Source: Ruminococcaceae bacterium OttesenSCG-928-L11 (GTDB taxonomy: Bacteria; Bacillota; Clostridia; Oscillospirales; Ruminococcaceae). From it: a DNA stretch of 36,139 nt. Under the pieces are notes generated by a model. It did not search any database and was not told the origin of the DNA. It saw only the letters and a list, made by a program, of their open reading frames with translations. Below, piece by piece: positions 1-7,979 of this stretch. The stretch spans positions 1-36,139 of the forward strand of contig JAJDGX010000013.1 in NCBI GenBank assembly GCA_030265885.1, in the 5' to 3' direction. The translations under genes and the position numbers were made by a program. Positions within the stretch are counted from its first letter, which is position 1; each line of letters opens with the position of its first letter.

Positions 1-365
1 CCCTTAAAAATCCCGCAATCACTTCGTGGGCTATCAAACATACGCTGGGCAAAACCGGCACGCAAAATCGGTCAAGATGACGACCGACTTTGCTGTGCAG
101 TAGCCCTCGCCCCGTTCCCTTTTACCGGCACCCTTTGCCCTTCCGTTCACTCATTGTCGGGGTAAAGCCCGACAAACCGTTCACTGGCTTTTGGCCCAGC
201 TTTCGTCCATGCCTCGCACCTGCCGGCGGGGATGGCCGCGCTCTGTCGAGCGCACATTTTGCTCCCGCAAAATGGCTCCGCCCTCGCCCCATCCCCACCA
301 GTCAAAACCCTCTTCACACTCATCTCTCCCGCCACGCCTCCCCCAACAATCCGCGGAGCGGGATG
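1..365. repeat. Diverged copy A of a ~0.4 kb non-coding element
   Basis: No convincing gene lies in the first 409 bases. The stretch aligns by eye with 24986-25395: both begin CCCTTAAAAATCCC and share, in order, ATACGC..GGCAA.ACCG, CGGTCAAGAYGACGACCG, CTTTTACCGGC, CTCATTG, CAAACCG, CTGGCT and GCGGG, and both end in AATCCGCGGAGCGG. Visible hairpins are TCGGTC/GACCGA (68-73/82-87), TTGTCGGG/CCCGACAA (154-161/168-175) and ATTTTGC/GCAAAAT (256-262/267-273). The copy is probably cut by the window edge, because the two hairpins that precede CCCTTAAAAATCCC in copy B are missing here. Its function is unknown. Open frames across it are not conserved between the copies. Confidence 0.65.
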
Positions 366-377
366 GGTTTTCTTTTG

Positions 378-409
378 CTTACTTTTCTTTTTCCCAAAAG
401 AAAAGTAAG
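378..409 (-). terminator. Hairpin just after lysC; also a module of a dispersed repeat
   Basis: A perfect 14-bp stem (CTTACTTTTCTTTT/AAAAGAAAAGTAAG) with a TCCC loop abuts the lysC stop codon. It probably ends the threonine operon transcript, although a long U-tract is missing. The same module, followed by CAAAGAAAACCC and CGCTCCGCG, recurs at 13727-13790, so it is also part of a repeat family. Confidence 0.5.
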
Positions 410-1615
410 TTAGATGTCGAAGGCGTCGTGGATGGCGTTCATGGCGGATTTGGAAAATTCCTTGTCGATGAGGACAGAGATTTTGATCTCGCTGGTGGAG
501 ATCATATGAATGTTGATATTGGCCTCGCTGAGAGCCTCGAACATTTTTGCGGCAACACCGGGATTGCTTTCCATACCGGCGCCCACCACAGATACCTTGG
601 AGACATTCTCATCCCAGGCAATTTTGGTGAATTTGATGCTTTCCTGCATCTCGTTGAGAGCGTCGACCGCCCGTTTGCCATCATCCTGGGCAACGGTGAA
701 GGTGATGTCCTTGCTGCCGTCGCGGCCGATGGACTGCAGAATGATATCTACGTTGATTTTCAGGCTGGCCAGCAGGGAAAAGACCTTGAACGCAAAGCCG
801 GGCTCATCGGGAACCCCCACAAGGGAAATCCGGGCAATATTGTCGTCCCTGGCGACCCCTTTAATCAGCATTTTTTCCACTTTGACAACCTCCTTGACGA
901 TAGTGCCCGGCTTATTTTCCAGGCTGGAGAGAACCTCCAGGCGCACATTGTATTTCTTTGCCATTTCCACCGACCGGTTGTGGAGCACCTGCGCCCCCAG
1001 ACTGGCCAGCTCCAGCATTTCATCGTAGGTGATGGCATCCAGCTTTTTGGCGGTTTTTACAACCCGGGGGTCAGCGGTATATACGCCGTCCACATCGGTG
1101 AAGATTTGGCATTTGTCGGCGTGCAGAGCGGCGGCTATGGCCACAGCACTGGTATCGGAGCCGCCACGGCCCAGCGTCGTGATATCGTCGTAGCGGTTGA
1201 TGCCCTGAAACCCGGTGACTACCACAATATTTTGCTTGCTTATTTCATTTTCCAGCCGCTCGGTATTGATGCGGCGAATCCGGGCGCGGCTGTGGTTGGA
1301 GTCGGTGAGAAAGCCCGCCTGCCAGCCGGTCAGGGGTGTAACACGATAGCCCATCTTCTTGATGAGCATCGTCAGCAGCGCGGCGCTGATTTGCTCACCG
1401 GTTGTCAGCAGAAAGTCCATATCCCGCTGGGATGGGTCGGGGTTTATCTCCCGCGCCTTTTCAATCAACTCGTCGGTGGTGTCGCCCTGGGCCGAGACCA
1501 CCACGATCACGTCGTTGCCCTTGTCGTGCTCGGCTGTGACAATCCGGGCCACGTTTTGCATCCGCTCGGCATCCCGGACAGAGGAACCTCCAAATTTTTG
1601 TACAATCAATGCCAA
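410..1615 (-). CDS. lysC: Aspartate kinase (aspartokinase, ACT-regulated)
   Basis: Phosphorylates L-aspartate with ATP, the first step towards lysine, threonine and methionine. The 401-aa protein starts with the amino-acid-kinase signature VQKFGGSS (Lys7). It carries FTDVDGVYTADPR in the kinase domain and ends in two ACT domains (about 260-400), containing VPDEPGFAFKVFSLLA and NPGVAAKMFEAL, which in this family bind the feedback inhibitor lysine and/or threonine. Length is normal for a monofunctional class I aspartokinase. The start is TTG, seven bases after a strong GGAGGG; no ATG gives the conserved N-terminus. It is the last gene of the hom-thrB-lysC run, 55 bp after thrB, so a threonine-pathway role is likely. 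Confidence 0.95.
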   Translation of the reverse strand: MALIVQKFGGSSVRDAERMQNVARIVTAEHDKGNDVIVVVSAQGDTTDELIEKAREINPDPSQRDMDFLLTTGEQISAALLTMLIKKMGYRVTPLTGWQAGFLTDSNHSRARIRRINTERLENEISKQNIVVVTGFQGINRYDDITTLGRGGSDTSAVAIAAALHADKCQIFTDVDGVYTADPRVVKTAKKLDAITYDEMLELASLGAQVLHNRSVEMAKKYNVRLEVLSSLENKPGTIVKEVVKVEKMLIKGVARDDNIARISLVGVPDEPGFAFKVFSLLASLKINVDIILQSIGRDGSKDITFTVAQDDGKRAVDALNEMQESIKFTKIAWDENVSKVSVVGAGMESNPGVAAKMFEALSEANINIHMISTSEIKISVLIDKEFSKSAMNAIHDAFDI

Positions 1616-1670
1616 TCTGTTTCCCTCCAGTTATTCAAATCCCATGCAGGGTTCGGACGTGCAATGCTCC

Positions 1671-2591
1671 TTATCCCCGCATGAGGATAGCGCCTTTGTT
1701 GTCTATGGAAAGTATATGCAGCCTCCACCCTTGCAGACCCATATCGTCCAGGCTGTCTCGGGTTTTTTGCTCAAAATCCAGCACCGCGTCGTCCACAATG
1801 GCCATCAGGGATGAGCCCGCGCCGCTGACATAGGCGGCGTAAGCGCCGTTTTTCAGGCACAGCTCCATCACCTGCCCGCCGCCGGGAATCAACTCCAGCC
1901 GATAGGGCTGGTGAAGGCGGTCGTCGGCTCCAATGCGCAGATTCTCGTACTTGCCGGAATAGAGGCTCACCGCCATCAGGGCGGAACGCGCCAGATTAAA
2001 CCGGGCATCGGTGTGGGGAATCTCCTGCGGCAGCACCGAGCGTGCCAGAGAGGTTTTCAGTTCAAAATCGGGGATAATGACGGCAAAGCGAAGGTCATTG
2101 TGGATTTCCTGCTTGACGTAGTGAACCTTGCCGTTGTCCAGCACCGCCGTTACCAGGCCGCCGGTCAGGGCGGGGGTAGTGTTGTCGGGGTGGCCCTCCA
2201 GCACAGCCGCCATATCGATGAGGGCGTCCTGTGTCAGGGGCTTTCCCAGCATTTCGTTTGCTCCCAGCAGCCCGCCGATGATACAGGCGGAGGAGCTGCC
2301 CAGCCCCCGGGCAAAGGGGATATTGCTCAGCTGCTCCAACTCCAGCCCCTTGAGAGGCTTGCCGCAGACATCATACAGATGCTTGGCGGTTTTCCAGACC
2401 AGATTTTCCTTGTCCAGCGGGATGTCCGCGCCGTCGTGGGAGCGGATTGCCAGCCGGTCGGATTCCCGCATGTAGACATAGTTGTACAGGGCAACCGCCA
2501 CGCCCAGCGCGTCAAAGCCGGAGCCAATGTTGGCGCTGGTGGCGGGAATTCGCACCTTGACCATATCGGTACCTGTTCCGTTGTCTGCCAT
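1671..2591 (-). CDS. thrB: Homoserine kinase
   Basis: Makes O-phosphohomoserine from homoserine and ATP, the penultimate step of threonine synthesis. GHMP-kinase family: the N-terminal PATSANIGSGFDALG and the phosphate loop RGLGSSSACIIGG (about 95-107) are clear, and YVSGAGSSLMAI near the C-terminus is the third motif. 306 aa, usual length. The ATG at 2591 lies one base after the hom stop (TGA-T-ATG), implying translational coupling. A second Met at 2564 (MVKVRIPAT), preceded by an AGG, matches the common family N-terminus and may be the real start. It is co-transcribed with hom and lysC. Confidence 0.95.
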   Translation of the reverse strand: MADNGTGTDMVKVRIPATSANIGSGFDALGVAVALYNYVYMRESDRLAIRSHDGADIPLDKENLVWKTAKHLYDVCGKPLKGLELEQLSNIPFARGLGSSSACIIGGLLGANEMLGKPLTQDALIDMAAVLEGHPDNTTPALTGGLVTAVLDNGKVHYVKQEIHNDLRFAVIIPDFELKTSLARSVLPQEIPHTDARFNLARSALMAVSLYSGKYENLRIGADDRLHQPYRLELIPGGGQVMELCLKNGAYAAYVSGAGSSLMAIVDDAVLDFEQKTRDSLDDMGLQGWRLHILSIDNKGAILMRG

Positions 2592-2592
2592 A

Positions 2593-3828
2593 TCAGTAAT
2601 CCAATTTCCGGATGGCGGAGAGGAGGGTGAGGCCTTTTGCCTGCAATTTTCCGGTGATTTCCTCTAGTTTCCCCTCGGGCATTTCGGAGGTGATAAAGGC
2701 GAATTCGTCGGCGGGGCGGCGTTTGCGGGCCAGGGACTGGATTGTCCCAAAGGCATCCCGGCAGAGTGCCTCGCAGTTTTCACCCTGGAAGCAGAGGTAC
2801 TGGGTGGTGGAGACGGTTTTGTAGTCCGCCACGTTGTTTTCCGCGCTGTCCTCCCACTGGAGACTGCGAATCGTCCCCCGGGCCTTGACGCAATCCACCA
2901 TATCGCCGACAACGGCGGAGGCTGTGGGCAGCTTGCCCGCCCCCTTGCCGTAGAACACCACGTCGCCGGTGGCATCGCCCCGCACCAAAATGCCGTTGAA
3001 CACGTCATCGATGCCGGCCAGCTGGCTGGATTTGGGAATCAGAGCGGGACTGACCATGGCGTACACCTTGCCGTCCTCTGTTTTAAAGGCCCGACCAATC
3101 AGCTTGATGACGCAGCCTGCGTTGTCGGCGTACTGCACGTCCTCGGCGGTCAGGGTGGTGATGCCCCGGGTGGGCACATTTTCGGGATACACATGGCTGC
3201 CAAAGGCCAGGGAGGCCAGGATGCAGATTTTGCGGCAGGCGTCGTGGCCGTCCACATCGGCAGAGGGGTTTGCCTCGGCATAGCCCAGCTCCTGAGCCAT
3301 TTTCAGAGCCTCGTCAAAGGCCATGCCTTCCTTGATCATTTTGGTGAGGATAAAGTTGGTGGTGCCGTTGAGAATCCCGGCAATTTCGTCGATCTCGTTG
3401 GCCGCCAAACACTGGTGAATGGGCCGGATGATGGGGATGCCGCCGCCCACGCTGGCCTCAAACAGAAAATTGACGTCCTTCTCTCTGGCGACAGCCAACA
3501 GCTCCGCGCCCTTTTGTGCCACCAGCTCCTTGTTGGAGGTGACAACGCTCTTGCCCGCCTCCAGACAGGCCTTTACAAACTCGTACGCCGGGTGGACACC
3601 GCCCATAACCTCGGCCACCACAGAGATTTCTCCGTCGCCGAGGATGTCGGCAAACTCCTTGGTAAACAGCCCGGCATAGGGGCTGTCCGGAAATTCCCGA
3701 ATATCGAGAATCCGCTTCAGCTTGATTTCTTTTCCCGCCTTTTTGGCGATGGAGGCGCTGTTTTTATTCAGCAGTTCCACCACGCCGGAGCCCACGACTC
3801 CATGGCCCAATACCGCAACCTGTACCAT
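2593..3828 (-). CDS. hom: Homoserine dehydrogenase
   Basis: Reduces aspartate semialdehyde to homoserine with NAD(P)H. 411 aa from the ATG at 3828, chosen because AAGGGG precedes it by eight bases and it gives the canonical MVQVAVLGHGVVGSG Rossmann start; an upstream in-frame codon at 3870 lacks these. Catalytic-domain motifs: TSNKELVA (Lys100), GILNGTTNFIL (151-161) and ANPSADVDGHDACRK (substrate-binding acidic residues, Lys200). The C-terminal part (about 335-411) sits where the regulatory ACT domain belongs but lacks the usual D-x-PGV ligand loop, so feedback control by threonine may be weak or altered. The upstream ACT protein may compensate (inference). Confidence 0.95.
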   Translation of the reverse strand: MVQVAVLGHGVVGSGVVELLNKNSASIAKKAGKEIKLKRILDIREFPDSPYAGLFTKEFADILGDGEISVVAEVMGGVHPAYEFVKACLEAGKSVVTSNKELVAQKGAELLAVAREKDVNFLFEASVGGGIPIIRPIHQCLAANEIDEIAGILNGTTNFILTKMIKEGMAFDEALKMAQELGYAEANPSADVDGHDACRKICILASLAFGSHVYPENVPTRGITTLTAEDVQYADNAGCVIKLIGRAFKTEDGKVYAMVSPALIPKSSQLAGIDDVFNGILVRGDATGDVVFYGKGAGKLPTASAVVGDMVDCVKARGTIRSLQWEDSAENNVADYKTVSTTQYLCFQGENCEALCRDAFGTIQSLARKRRPADEFAFITSEMPEGKLEEITGKLQAKGLTLLSAIRKLDY

Positions 3829-3921
3829 ATGGCATTCCCCTTTTTTTATCTGTCTGTCGGACAAACGCATGCCAATCTCCTGTCAAACGGCTTTCTCCGA
3901 TTCGTTCCGGGAAGATTGGGA

Positions 3922-4365
3922 TCAGTTGGCCAGCAGCTTGATTTCCACTACTCCGTCCAGCCCCTCGATGATGGCCGTCAACTCCTCCGGATCCATGGAC
4001 AGCTTTTCCGTGCGCATCGAAACCGTCACCGGAGCGACGCCGTCCACCGGGATGCTCTGGTTGATGGTCAGGATATTGGCCCCGTGCTCGCACAGCAGCC
4101 CCAGCAGGGCGGACAGCACCCCCGGCTCGTCGGCCAGGGCCGCGTACATCGTCGCCATATGCTGGGTGGAGGTTCCCAGATAGGGCGAGATGGCATCCTT
4201 GTACTTGTACAGGGCACTGCGGGAAATGCCGGCCATCTGCGCGGCCTTGGAAAGGTTCTGGGCCTTTCCCTGGGCCAGATACTGCTTCGCCTGCACCACC
4301 TTGAGGAACACCTCCGGCAGGACACTGGCCTCCACCAAATAATATTTATGCTTGTCAGGCAACAA
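3922..4365 (-). CDS. HTH-ACT domain protein (PheB/UPF0735 type), first gene of thr operon
   Basis: 147 aa. Residues about 38-60 (LSKAAQMAGISRSALYKYKD) read as a helix-turn-helix, and residues about 70-147 form an ACT domain (YAALADEPGVLSALLGLLCEHGANI). This is the PheB/UPF0735 family, often found beside aromatic or threonine biosynthesis genes. Here it leads the hom-thrB-lysC run, so a role in sensing threonine or a related amino acid and regulating the operon is plausible but not shown. The start is TTG, eight bases after GGAGG; no ATG is available nearby. The gap to hom is 93 bp. Confidence 0.85.
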   Translation of the reverse strand: MLPDKHKYYLVEASVLPEVFLKVVQAKQYLAQGKAQNLSKAAQMAGISRSALYKYKDAISPYLGTSTQHMATMYAALADEPGVLSALLGLLCEHGANILTINQSIPVDGVAPVTVSMRTEKLSMDPEELTAIIEGLDGVVEIKLLAN

Positions 4366-4403
4366 GTCCGCCTCCTATACACGATTGTGTTTCAATAGAG
4401 AAC

Positions 4404-4432
4404 AATATAACACGGAACGCTGACAATTACAA
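4404..4432 (-). promoter_or_regulatory. Probable promoter of the threonine operon
   Basis: On the minus strand TTGTAA (4432-4427), a 17-base spacer and TATATT (4409-4404) form a sigma-A-like promoter about 40 bases before the ACT gene start. I see no T-box motif or terminator between it and the gene. The rest of 4366-4656 is the divergent intergenic space towards the deacetylase; nothing else in it is clear. Confidence 0.55.
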
Positions 4433-4656
4433 TCCATTCCGCCCGCCAAATCAAGATAAAACCGGCGAATTCTGTCGATTTTCCCAAATCATCTCCCCCA
4501 TGCTGCGTCTCTCGTGAAATTTCACCCTGCCGTAGTAAGTTTTGAATAAATTTGTCTGTTTTCCCATATAAGGGAATAGGCAACAATTCCTCCGGCAGAC
4601 GGGGGAATGCTCCAATGAACCTGACAAACAGAAACCAACTGATGGGAGAATTCCAT

Positions 4657-5445
4657 ATGAAGCAAACGCGCCGATTGGCGGAGCTGTCCGCTATTTTCAT
4701 TTTGGCGGGGTGTCTGGTGCTGGCCGTGGGAGGCTTCGCCGGCAGGGTGACGGCGGCCAACGCCTGGGAGCCTTTTCCCGGTCTGTACGCGCCTGCAAGC
4801 GAGCCGGAGCCCGCCCCCACCGGAAAGGTCATCTACTTGACCTTTGACGACGGCCCCAGCAAAAACACCCGGGCCATTCTGGATATGCTGCGGGAGGAAC
4901 AGGCCAAGGCCACCTTCTTTGTCACCGCCCAGTACGAGGACACCGCCTTTGTGGAGGCCATGCTGGTGCGCATGCGGGAGGAGGGCCACACCATCGGCCT
5001 GCACAGCTACACCCACAGCTTCTCCCAGATTTACAAGTACACCGACGCCTTTCTGGCGGATCTCGACAAGCTGAACACATTCATTGAAAACGCAACCGGC
5101 CTTCGCCCGCAGATCCTTCGCTTTCCGGGGGGGAGCCGCTCCTCCGGCGCCCCTACCTGGCTGCTGGAGGAAGCAAAATCCGAGCTGACCCGGCGAGGGT
5201 ATCTCTACTACGACTGGGACGTGGTCAGCGGCGACGACACCGCCGTTGTGTATCCCGCCGATGTCCTGTGCGAAAACATGCTTCTGCGCCTAAAGGGAAA
5301 GGAGCAGGCCATCATTCTCTGCCACGACAACGCCACCCCCAAAACAACGCCGGAGGCGGTGCGGCTTCTCATCCGCGCCCTGCGGGACGAGGGCTATTCC
5401 TTCGAGGCTCTCACCCCTGCCGTGGAGCCTGTCCACATCCATTGA
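4657..5445 (+). CDS. Secreted polysaccharide deacetylase (NodB domain)
   Basis: Carbohydrate esterase family 4 enzyme, likely to remove N-acetyl groups from peptidoglycan or another cell-surface glycan outside the membrane. 262 aa from the ATG at 4657, eight bases after GGGAGA. Residues about 8-35 form a signal peptide or signal anchor (AIFILAGCLVLAVGGFAG). All five NodB motifs are visible: TFDDGPS with the metal Asp, HSYTH with two metal His, RFPGGS, DWDVVSGDD, and ILCHD with the late His. The substrate cannot be fixed from sequence. It stands alone before a strong terminator. Confidence 0.9.
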   Translation: MKQTRRLAELSAIFILAGCLVLAVGGFAGRVTAANAWEPFPGLYAPASEPEPAPTGKVIYLTFDDGPSKNTRAILDMLREEQAKATFFVTAQYEDTAFVEAMLVRMREEGHTIGLHSYTHSFSQIYKYTDAFLADLDKLNTFIENATGLRPQILRFPGGSRSSGAPTWLLEEAKSELTRRGYLYYDWDVVSGDDTAVVYPADVLCENMLLRLKGKEQAIILCHDNATPKTTPEAVRLLIRALRDEGYSFEALTPAVEPVHIH

Positions 5446-5491
5446 GACCAAAGCCAGTCACCTCTTTCTCCTTTTCTGCATATACTGGTAT

Positions 5492-5526
5492 GCGGCGCCC
5501 GACATGTCGGGCGCCGCTGTCGTTTT
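5492..5526 (+). terminator. Terminator after the deacetylase gene
   Basis: A perfect 26-base palindrome (5492-5517, arms GCGGCGCCCGACA/TGTCGGGCGCCGC) is followed by TGTCGTTTTT. Downstream, in the leader of the next gene, GCCGTTCGCGAAACGGC (about 5529-5545) and the palindrome AACCGGCCGGTT (about 5552-5563) could form further small hairpins. Confidence 0.8.
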
Positions 5527-5655
5527 TCGCCGTTCGCGAAACGGCATCGGTGAACCGGCCGGTTTCTCCTTAAACCCGCCGCCGATTTCTCGGGACGGCT
5601 CATCGATTTTCCGCCGGTTCCCCCACACGTCGCAACACAGGAAGTGATCCCAATC

Positions 5656-6621
5656 ATGGATATGCAAAAGCAAAAGAAGCGAATCCTAATTATTGCCAAC
5701 CGTTCTTTTTCCGAAGCCGCCCTGAGCCTGCTGCTGACAGATGCGGGCTACGCGGTGCTCTTTGCCGAAACCGGAGAAAGCGGCCTCCGCCTTGCCGGTC
5801 GGGAACGGCCGGATCTCCTCATTGTGGACACCGCTCTGCCGGATATGGACAGCTTTGCGGTGTGTCGACACATCCGCTCCTCTTTTTACGGCGGCTCCAT
5901 CCCCATTCTCATGCTGTCGTCCGGTGTCCTGCGTCAGGACATGCTGGAAAGCCTGCGAAGCGGGGCCAACGTCTATCTTCCACAGTCCTGTCGGGCCATG
6001 GAACTGCTGGCCTACACCGCCAGCCTGATTCACCTCACCGACCGAAACCGCTCCCTCAATCCCCTGACCGGCCTCAGCGGCAACCTGGAAATACAGCGGG
6101 AGCTGACCCGCCGCATCGCCTCCGGCCAGCCCTACGCCATCATCTACGGCGACTTGGACAACTTCAAGGCCTACAACGACAAATATGGCTTTGTCCGCGG
6201 CGACCGCGTCATCCAGCTGACTGCCGATATCCTGGCCGACCGGCTGAGTCATTCCGGCGACGACAGCGGCTTCCTCGGCCACATTGGCGGCGACGATTTT
6301 CTCCTCGCCACCGCCCCGCAGCTGGCGGAGCCGCTGTGCAAAGCCGTCATCGAGGCATTTGATCGCTCCATCCCTGCCCTGTACGACAAAGCGGATCGGC
6401 TTGCCGGGGCCATCACCGCCGCCAATCGCAAGGGCGTCATGGAGCGGTTCCCCATCATGACGATTTCCCTGGCCGTCGTCACCAACCGGAACCGTTACTT
6501 TCCCAGCCATCTGGCCATATCCGACGTTGCCTCCGAGCTTAAGGGCAGCCTAAAGCGCATGAGCGGCAGCAACTACCTCTTCGACCGCCGCCACTCCCCG
6601 GATGCCGCCGCCCCCGACTAA
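5656..6621 (+). CDS. Receiver-GGDEF protein with degenerate motifs
   Basis: 321 aa: a response-regulator receiver (about 8-125) joined to a GGDEF domain (about 135-310), suggesting a cyclic-di-GMP related signalling protein. The receiver keeps the phosphoacceptor Asp58 (LLIVDTALPD) and Ser88/89, but the acidic pair after beta-1 is Ala14-Asn15 and the conserved Lys is Gln110 (YLPQS), so normal phosphorylation is doubtful. The GGDEF domain has the metal-site motif GDLDNFKAYND (165-175), but the signature reads HIGGDDF (211-215) with Asp instead of Glu. The start is ATG 5656, 11 bases after AGGAAG; a GTG at 5644 overlaps that ribosome site. No sensor kinase is adjacent. Confidence 0.85.
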   Translation: MDMQKQKKRILIIANRSFSEAALSLLLTDAGYAVLFAETGESGLRLAGRERPDLLIVDTALPDMDSFAVCRHIRSSFYGGSIPILMLSSGVLRQDMLESLRSGANVYLPQSCRAMELLAYTASLIHLTDRNRSLNPLTGLSGNLEIQRELTRRIASGQPYAIIYGDLDNFKAYNDKYGFVRGDRVIQLTADILADRLSHSGDDSGFLGHIGGDDFLLATAPQLAEPLCKAVIEAFDRSIPALYDKADRLAGAITAANRKGVMERFPIMTISLAVVTNRNRYFPSHLAISDVASELKGSLKRMSGSNYLFDRRHSPDAAAPD

Positions 6622-6631
6622 AGCCAAACAC

Positions 6632-6682
6632 AAAAAAATCTTCACAAAGCCCCCGAAAAGCGGGTTCTGTGAAGATTTTTTT
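6632..6682. terminator. Bidirectional terminator between convergent genes
   Basis: A 15-bp perfect stem (AAAAAAATCTTCACA/TGTGAAGATTTTTTT) carries an A-tract on one side and a T-tract on the other. It serves both the receiver-GGDEF gene and the convergent yjbR-like gene. Confidence 0.9.
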
Positions 6683-6698
6683 GGCCGAGCAGATGGGA

Positions 6699-7073
6699 TT
6701 ACCCACCTTCCCCCATCTGTTGCCGGGGCCGCTTTCTTGCGGGGGCCGCCGTCAGAGCGTGGCTTTTGCCTATCATTTCCTCCAGCGCGTTCGCCGGGAC
6801 ATCGCCGCCCAGTTCCACCGTGTTCCAGTGCTCCTTGTTCATATGATAACCGGGGGTTACGCTTTGGTACACAGAGCGGTAAAAGTCCGCCGTCATAGGG
6901 TCGCATTTCAGATTGATCCACAGCTTGCCGTTCCTGTGGTAAATCCAGGCAAAAGTCTTTCGCCCCGCCTGGTGGCGAATGCAGGCCCAGTTTTCGTCAA
7001 AGGGGTAATCCTCCCACGCCCCGGGGAAGGTCAGGCACAGGTCGATGATGTCCTGCTTTGTCTGCCCGCTCAT
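6699..7073 (-). CDS. MmcQ/YjbR family protein
   Basis: 124 aa, typical size for the MmcQ/YjbR family, a small alpha/beta fold of the CyaY type thought to bind DNA. Recognised from LTFPGAWEDYPFDENWACIR, KTFAWIYHRNGKLWINLKCDP and TPGYHMNKEHWNTVELGG, which follow the family pattern closely. The cellular role of the family is not established. The start overlaps the stop region of the SDR gene by four bases, so the two are translationally coupled. The last ~20 residues are basic (PARKRPRQQ). Confidence 0.85.
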   Translation of the reverse strand: MSGQTKQDIIDLCLTFPGAWEDYPFDENWACIRHQAGRKTFAWIYHRNGKLWINLKCDPMTADFYRSVYQSVTPGYHMNKEHWNTVELGGDVPANALEEMIGKSHALTAAPARKRPRQQMGEGG

Positions 7074-7849
7074 CGGGCGTCCCTCTCATCGCCGGGGGTG
7101 AAGCGCCAGCCGTGGTCGCCGTGATAAATCATCTGGCGGGACATGCCGCCGTCCACCACAATGTTCTCCCCTGTGAGAAATCCGGCCTTGTCGCTGCACA
7201 AAAACAGCGCCAGCTCGGCGATATCCGCCGGCGTGCCTATCCGTCCCGCCGGGTGCTGGAGCATATCGGCCTTGTCGGGCTCCGCCTCCTGCTGGGACGT
7301 CTCAATCCAGCCGGGGCTGATGGCGTTGACCCGAGCCCGCCCCGCCAGACTGATGCTCAGCGCGTGAGTCAGCGCCCCCACACCGCCCTTGGCCGCGGAG
7401 TAGCTTTCCGTATTGGGCTGGGACTGCTCGGCCCGGGTCGAGGAGATATTGACGATGGAAGCTCCCGGCCCCAGAGAGCTTTTCAGCATATTGGTCAGGT
7501 AATAGGGGGCGATTACCCCCACCCGCAGTACATATTCGAAATCCTCGTAAGCGCATGAGGACAACAGCCCCTTGCGGCTGACACAGGCGTTGTTGACAAG
7601 GCAATCCACCCAGCGGTGGCGATCCACCACCTTCCAGGCAAAGTCTTCCAGCACCGCCTTGTCGGCGATATCCCCGTGGTAAAACAACAGCCGCTTGTCA
7701 TCATAGCAGGCAGCCAGCTGCCGACCGGCCTCGTTGTCCATGTCGATGACAACCACCTTGGCTCCCTCCGCCAGGAACCGCTCCACAATGCACCTGCCAA
7801 TGCCGTTGGCACCGCCGGTCACCACACAGACCTTGTTCAAAAACTCCAT
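7070..7849 (-). CDS. Short-chain dehydrogenase/reductase (SDR)
   Basis: Classical SDR, 259 aa, NAD(P)-dependent oxidoreductase of unknown substrate. Motifs: cofactor loop TGGANGIG (11-18), acidic VVVIDMDN after beta-2 (favouring NAD(H)), NNAC (86-89), catalytic Ser136/137 (VNISSTRA), Tyr150 and Lys154 (YSAAK), and ISPGWIET. The ATG at 7849 was chosen because GAGGGG lies five bases ahead and it gives the normal MEFLNKVCVVTGG start; the open frame extends to 7927 without family support. Its 5' region (7850-7979) holds an inverted repeat GGCCAAGG/CCTTGGCC. It lies 130 bp after the CoA-disulfide-reductase-like gene. Confidence 0.9.
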   Translation of the reverse strand: MEFLNKVCVVTGGANGIGRCIVERFLAEGAKVVVIDMDNEAGRQLAACYDDKRLLFYHGDIADKAVLEDFAWKVVDRHRWVDCLVNNACVSRKGLLSSCAYEDFEYVLRVGVIAPYYLTNMLKSSLGPGASIVNISSTRAEQSQPNTESYSAAKGGVGALTHALSISLAGRARVNAISPGWIETSQQEAEPDKADMLQHPAGRIGTPADIAELALFLCSDKAGFLTGENIVVDGGMSRQMIYHGDHGWRFTPGDERDAR

Positions 7850-7979
7850 AACACCCCTCATTCCTGGCCAAGGCGCAACCAGCGATGAACATCCGCAAAG
7901 CCTTCCTTGGCCGGTATGGCTTTGCACAGCAACGTTGAAACATCAGTCAAAAAACGATTCAAACCCACTCCGCACATTG

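Noticed and set aside
191-1684. Long open frame on the plus strand opposite lysC (also 11206-12774 and 17985-19523 opposite other genes)
   Set aside because: They mirror strongly recognised genes on the other strand; GC-rich codon use leaves the opposite strand open. No family features or ribosome sites.
4366-4440. T-box leader before the threonine operon
   Set aside because: No AGGGTGGNACCGCG-type antiterminator sequence or terminator between the promoter and the first gene.
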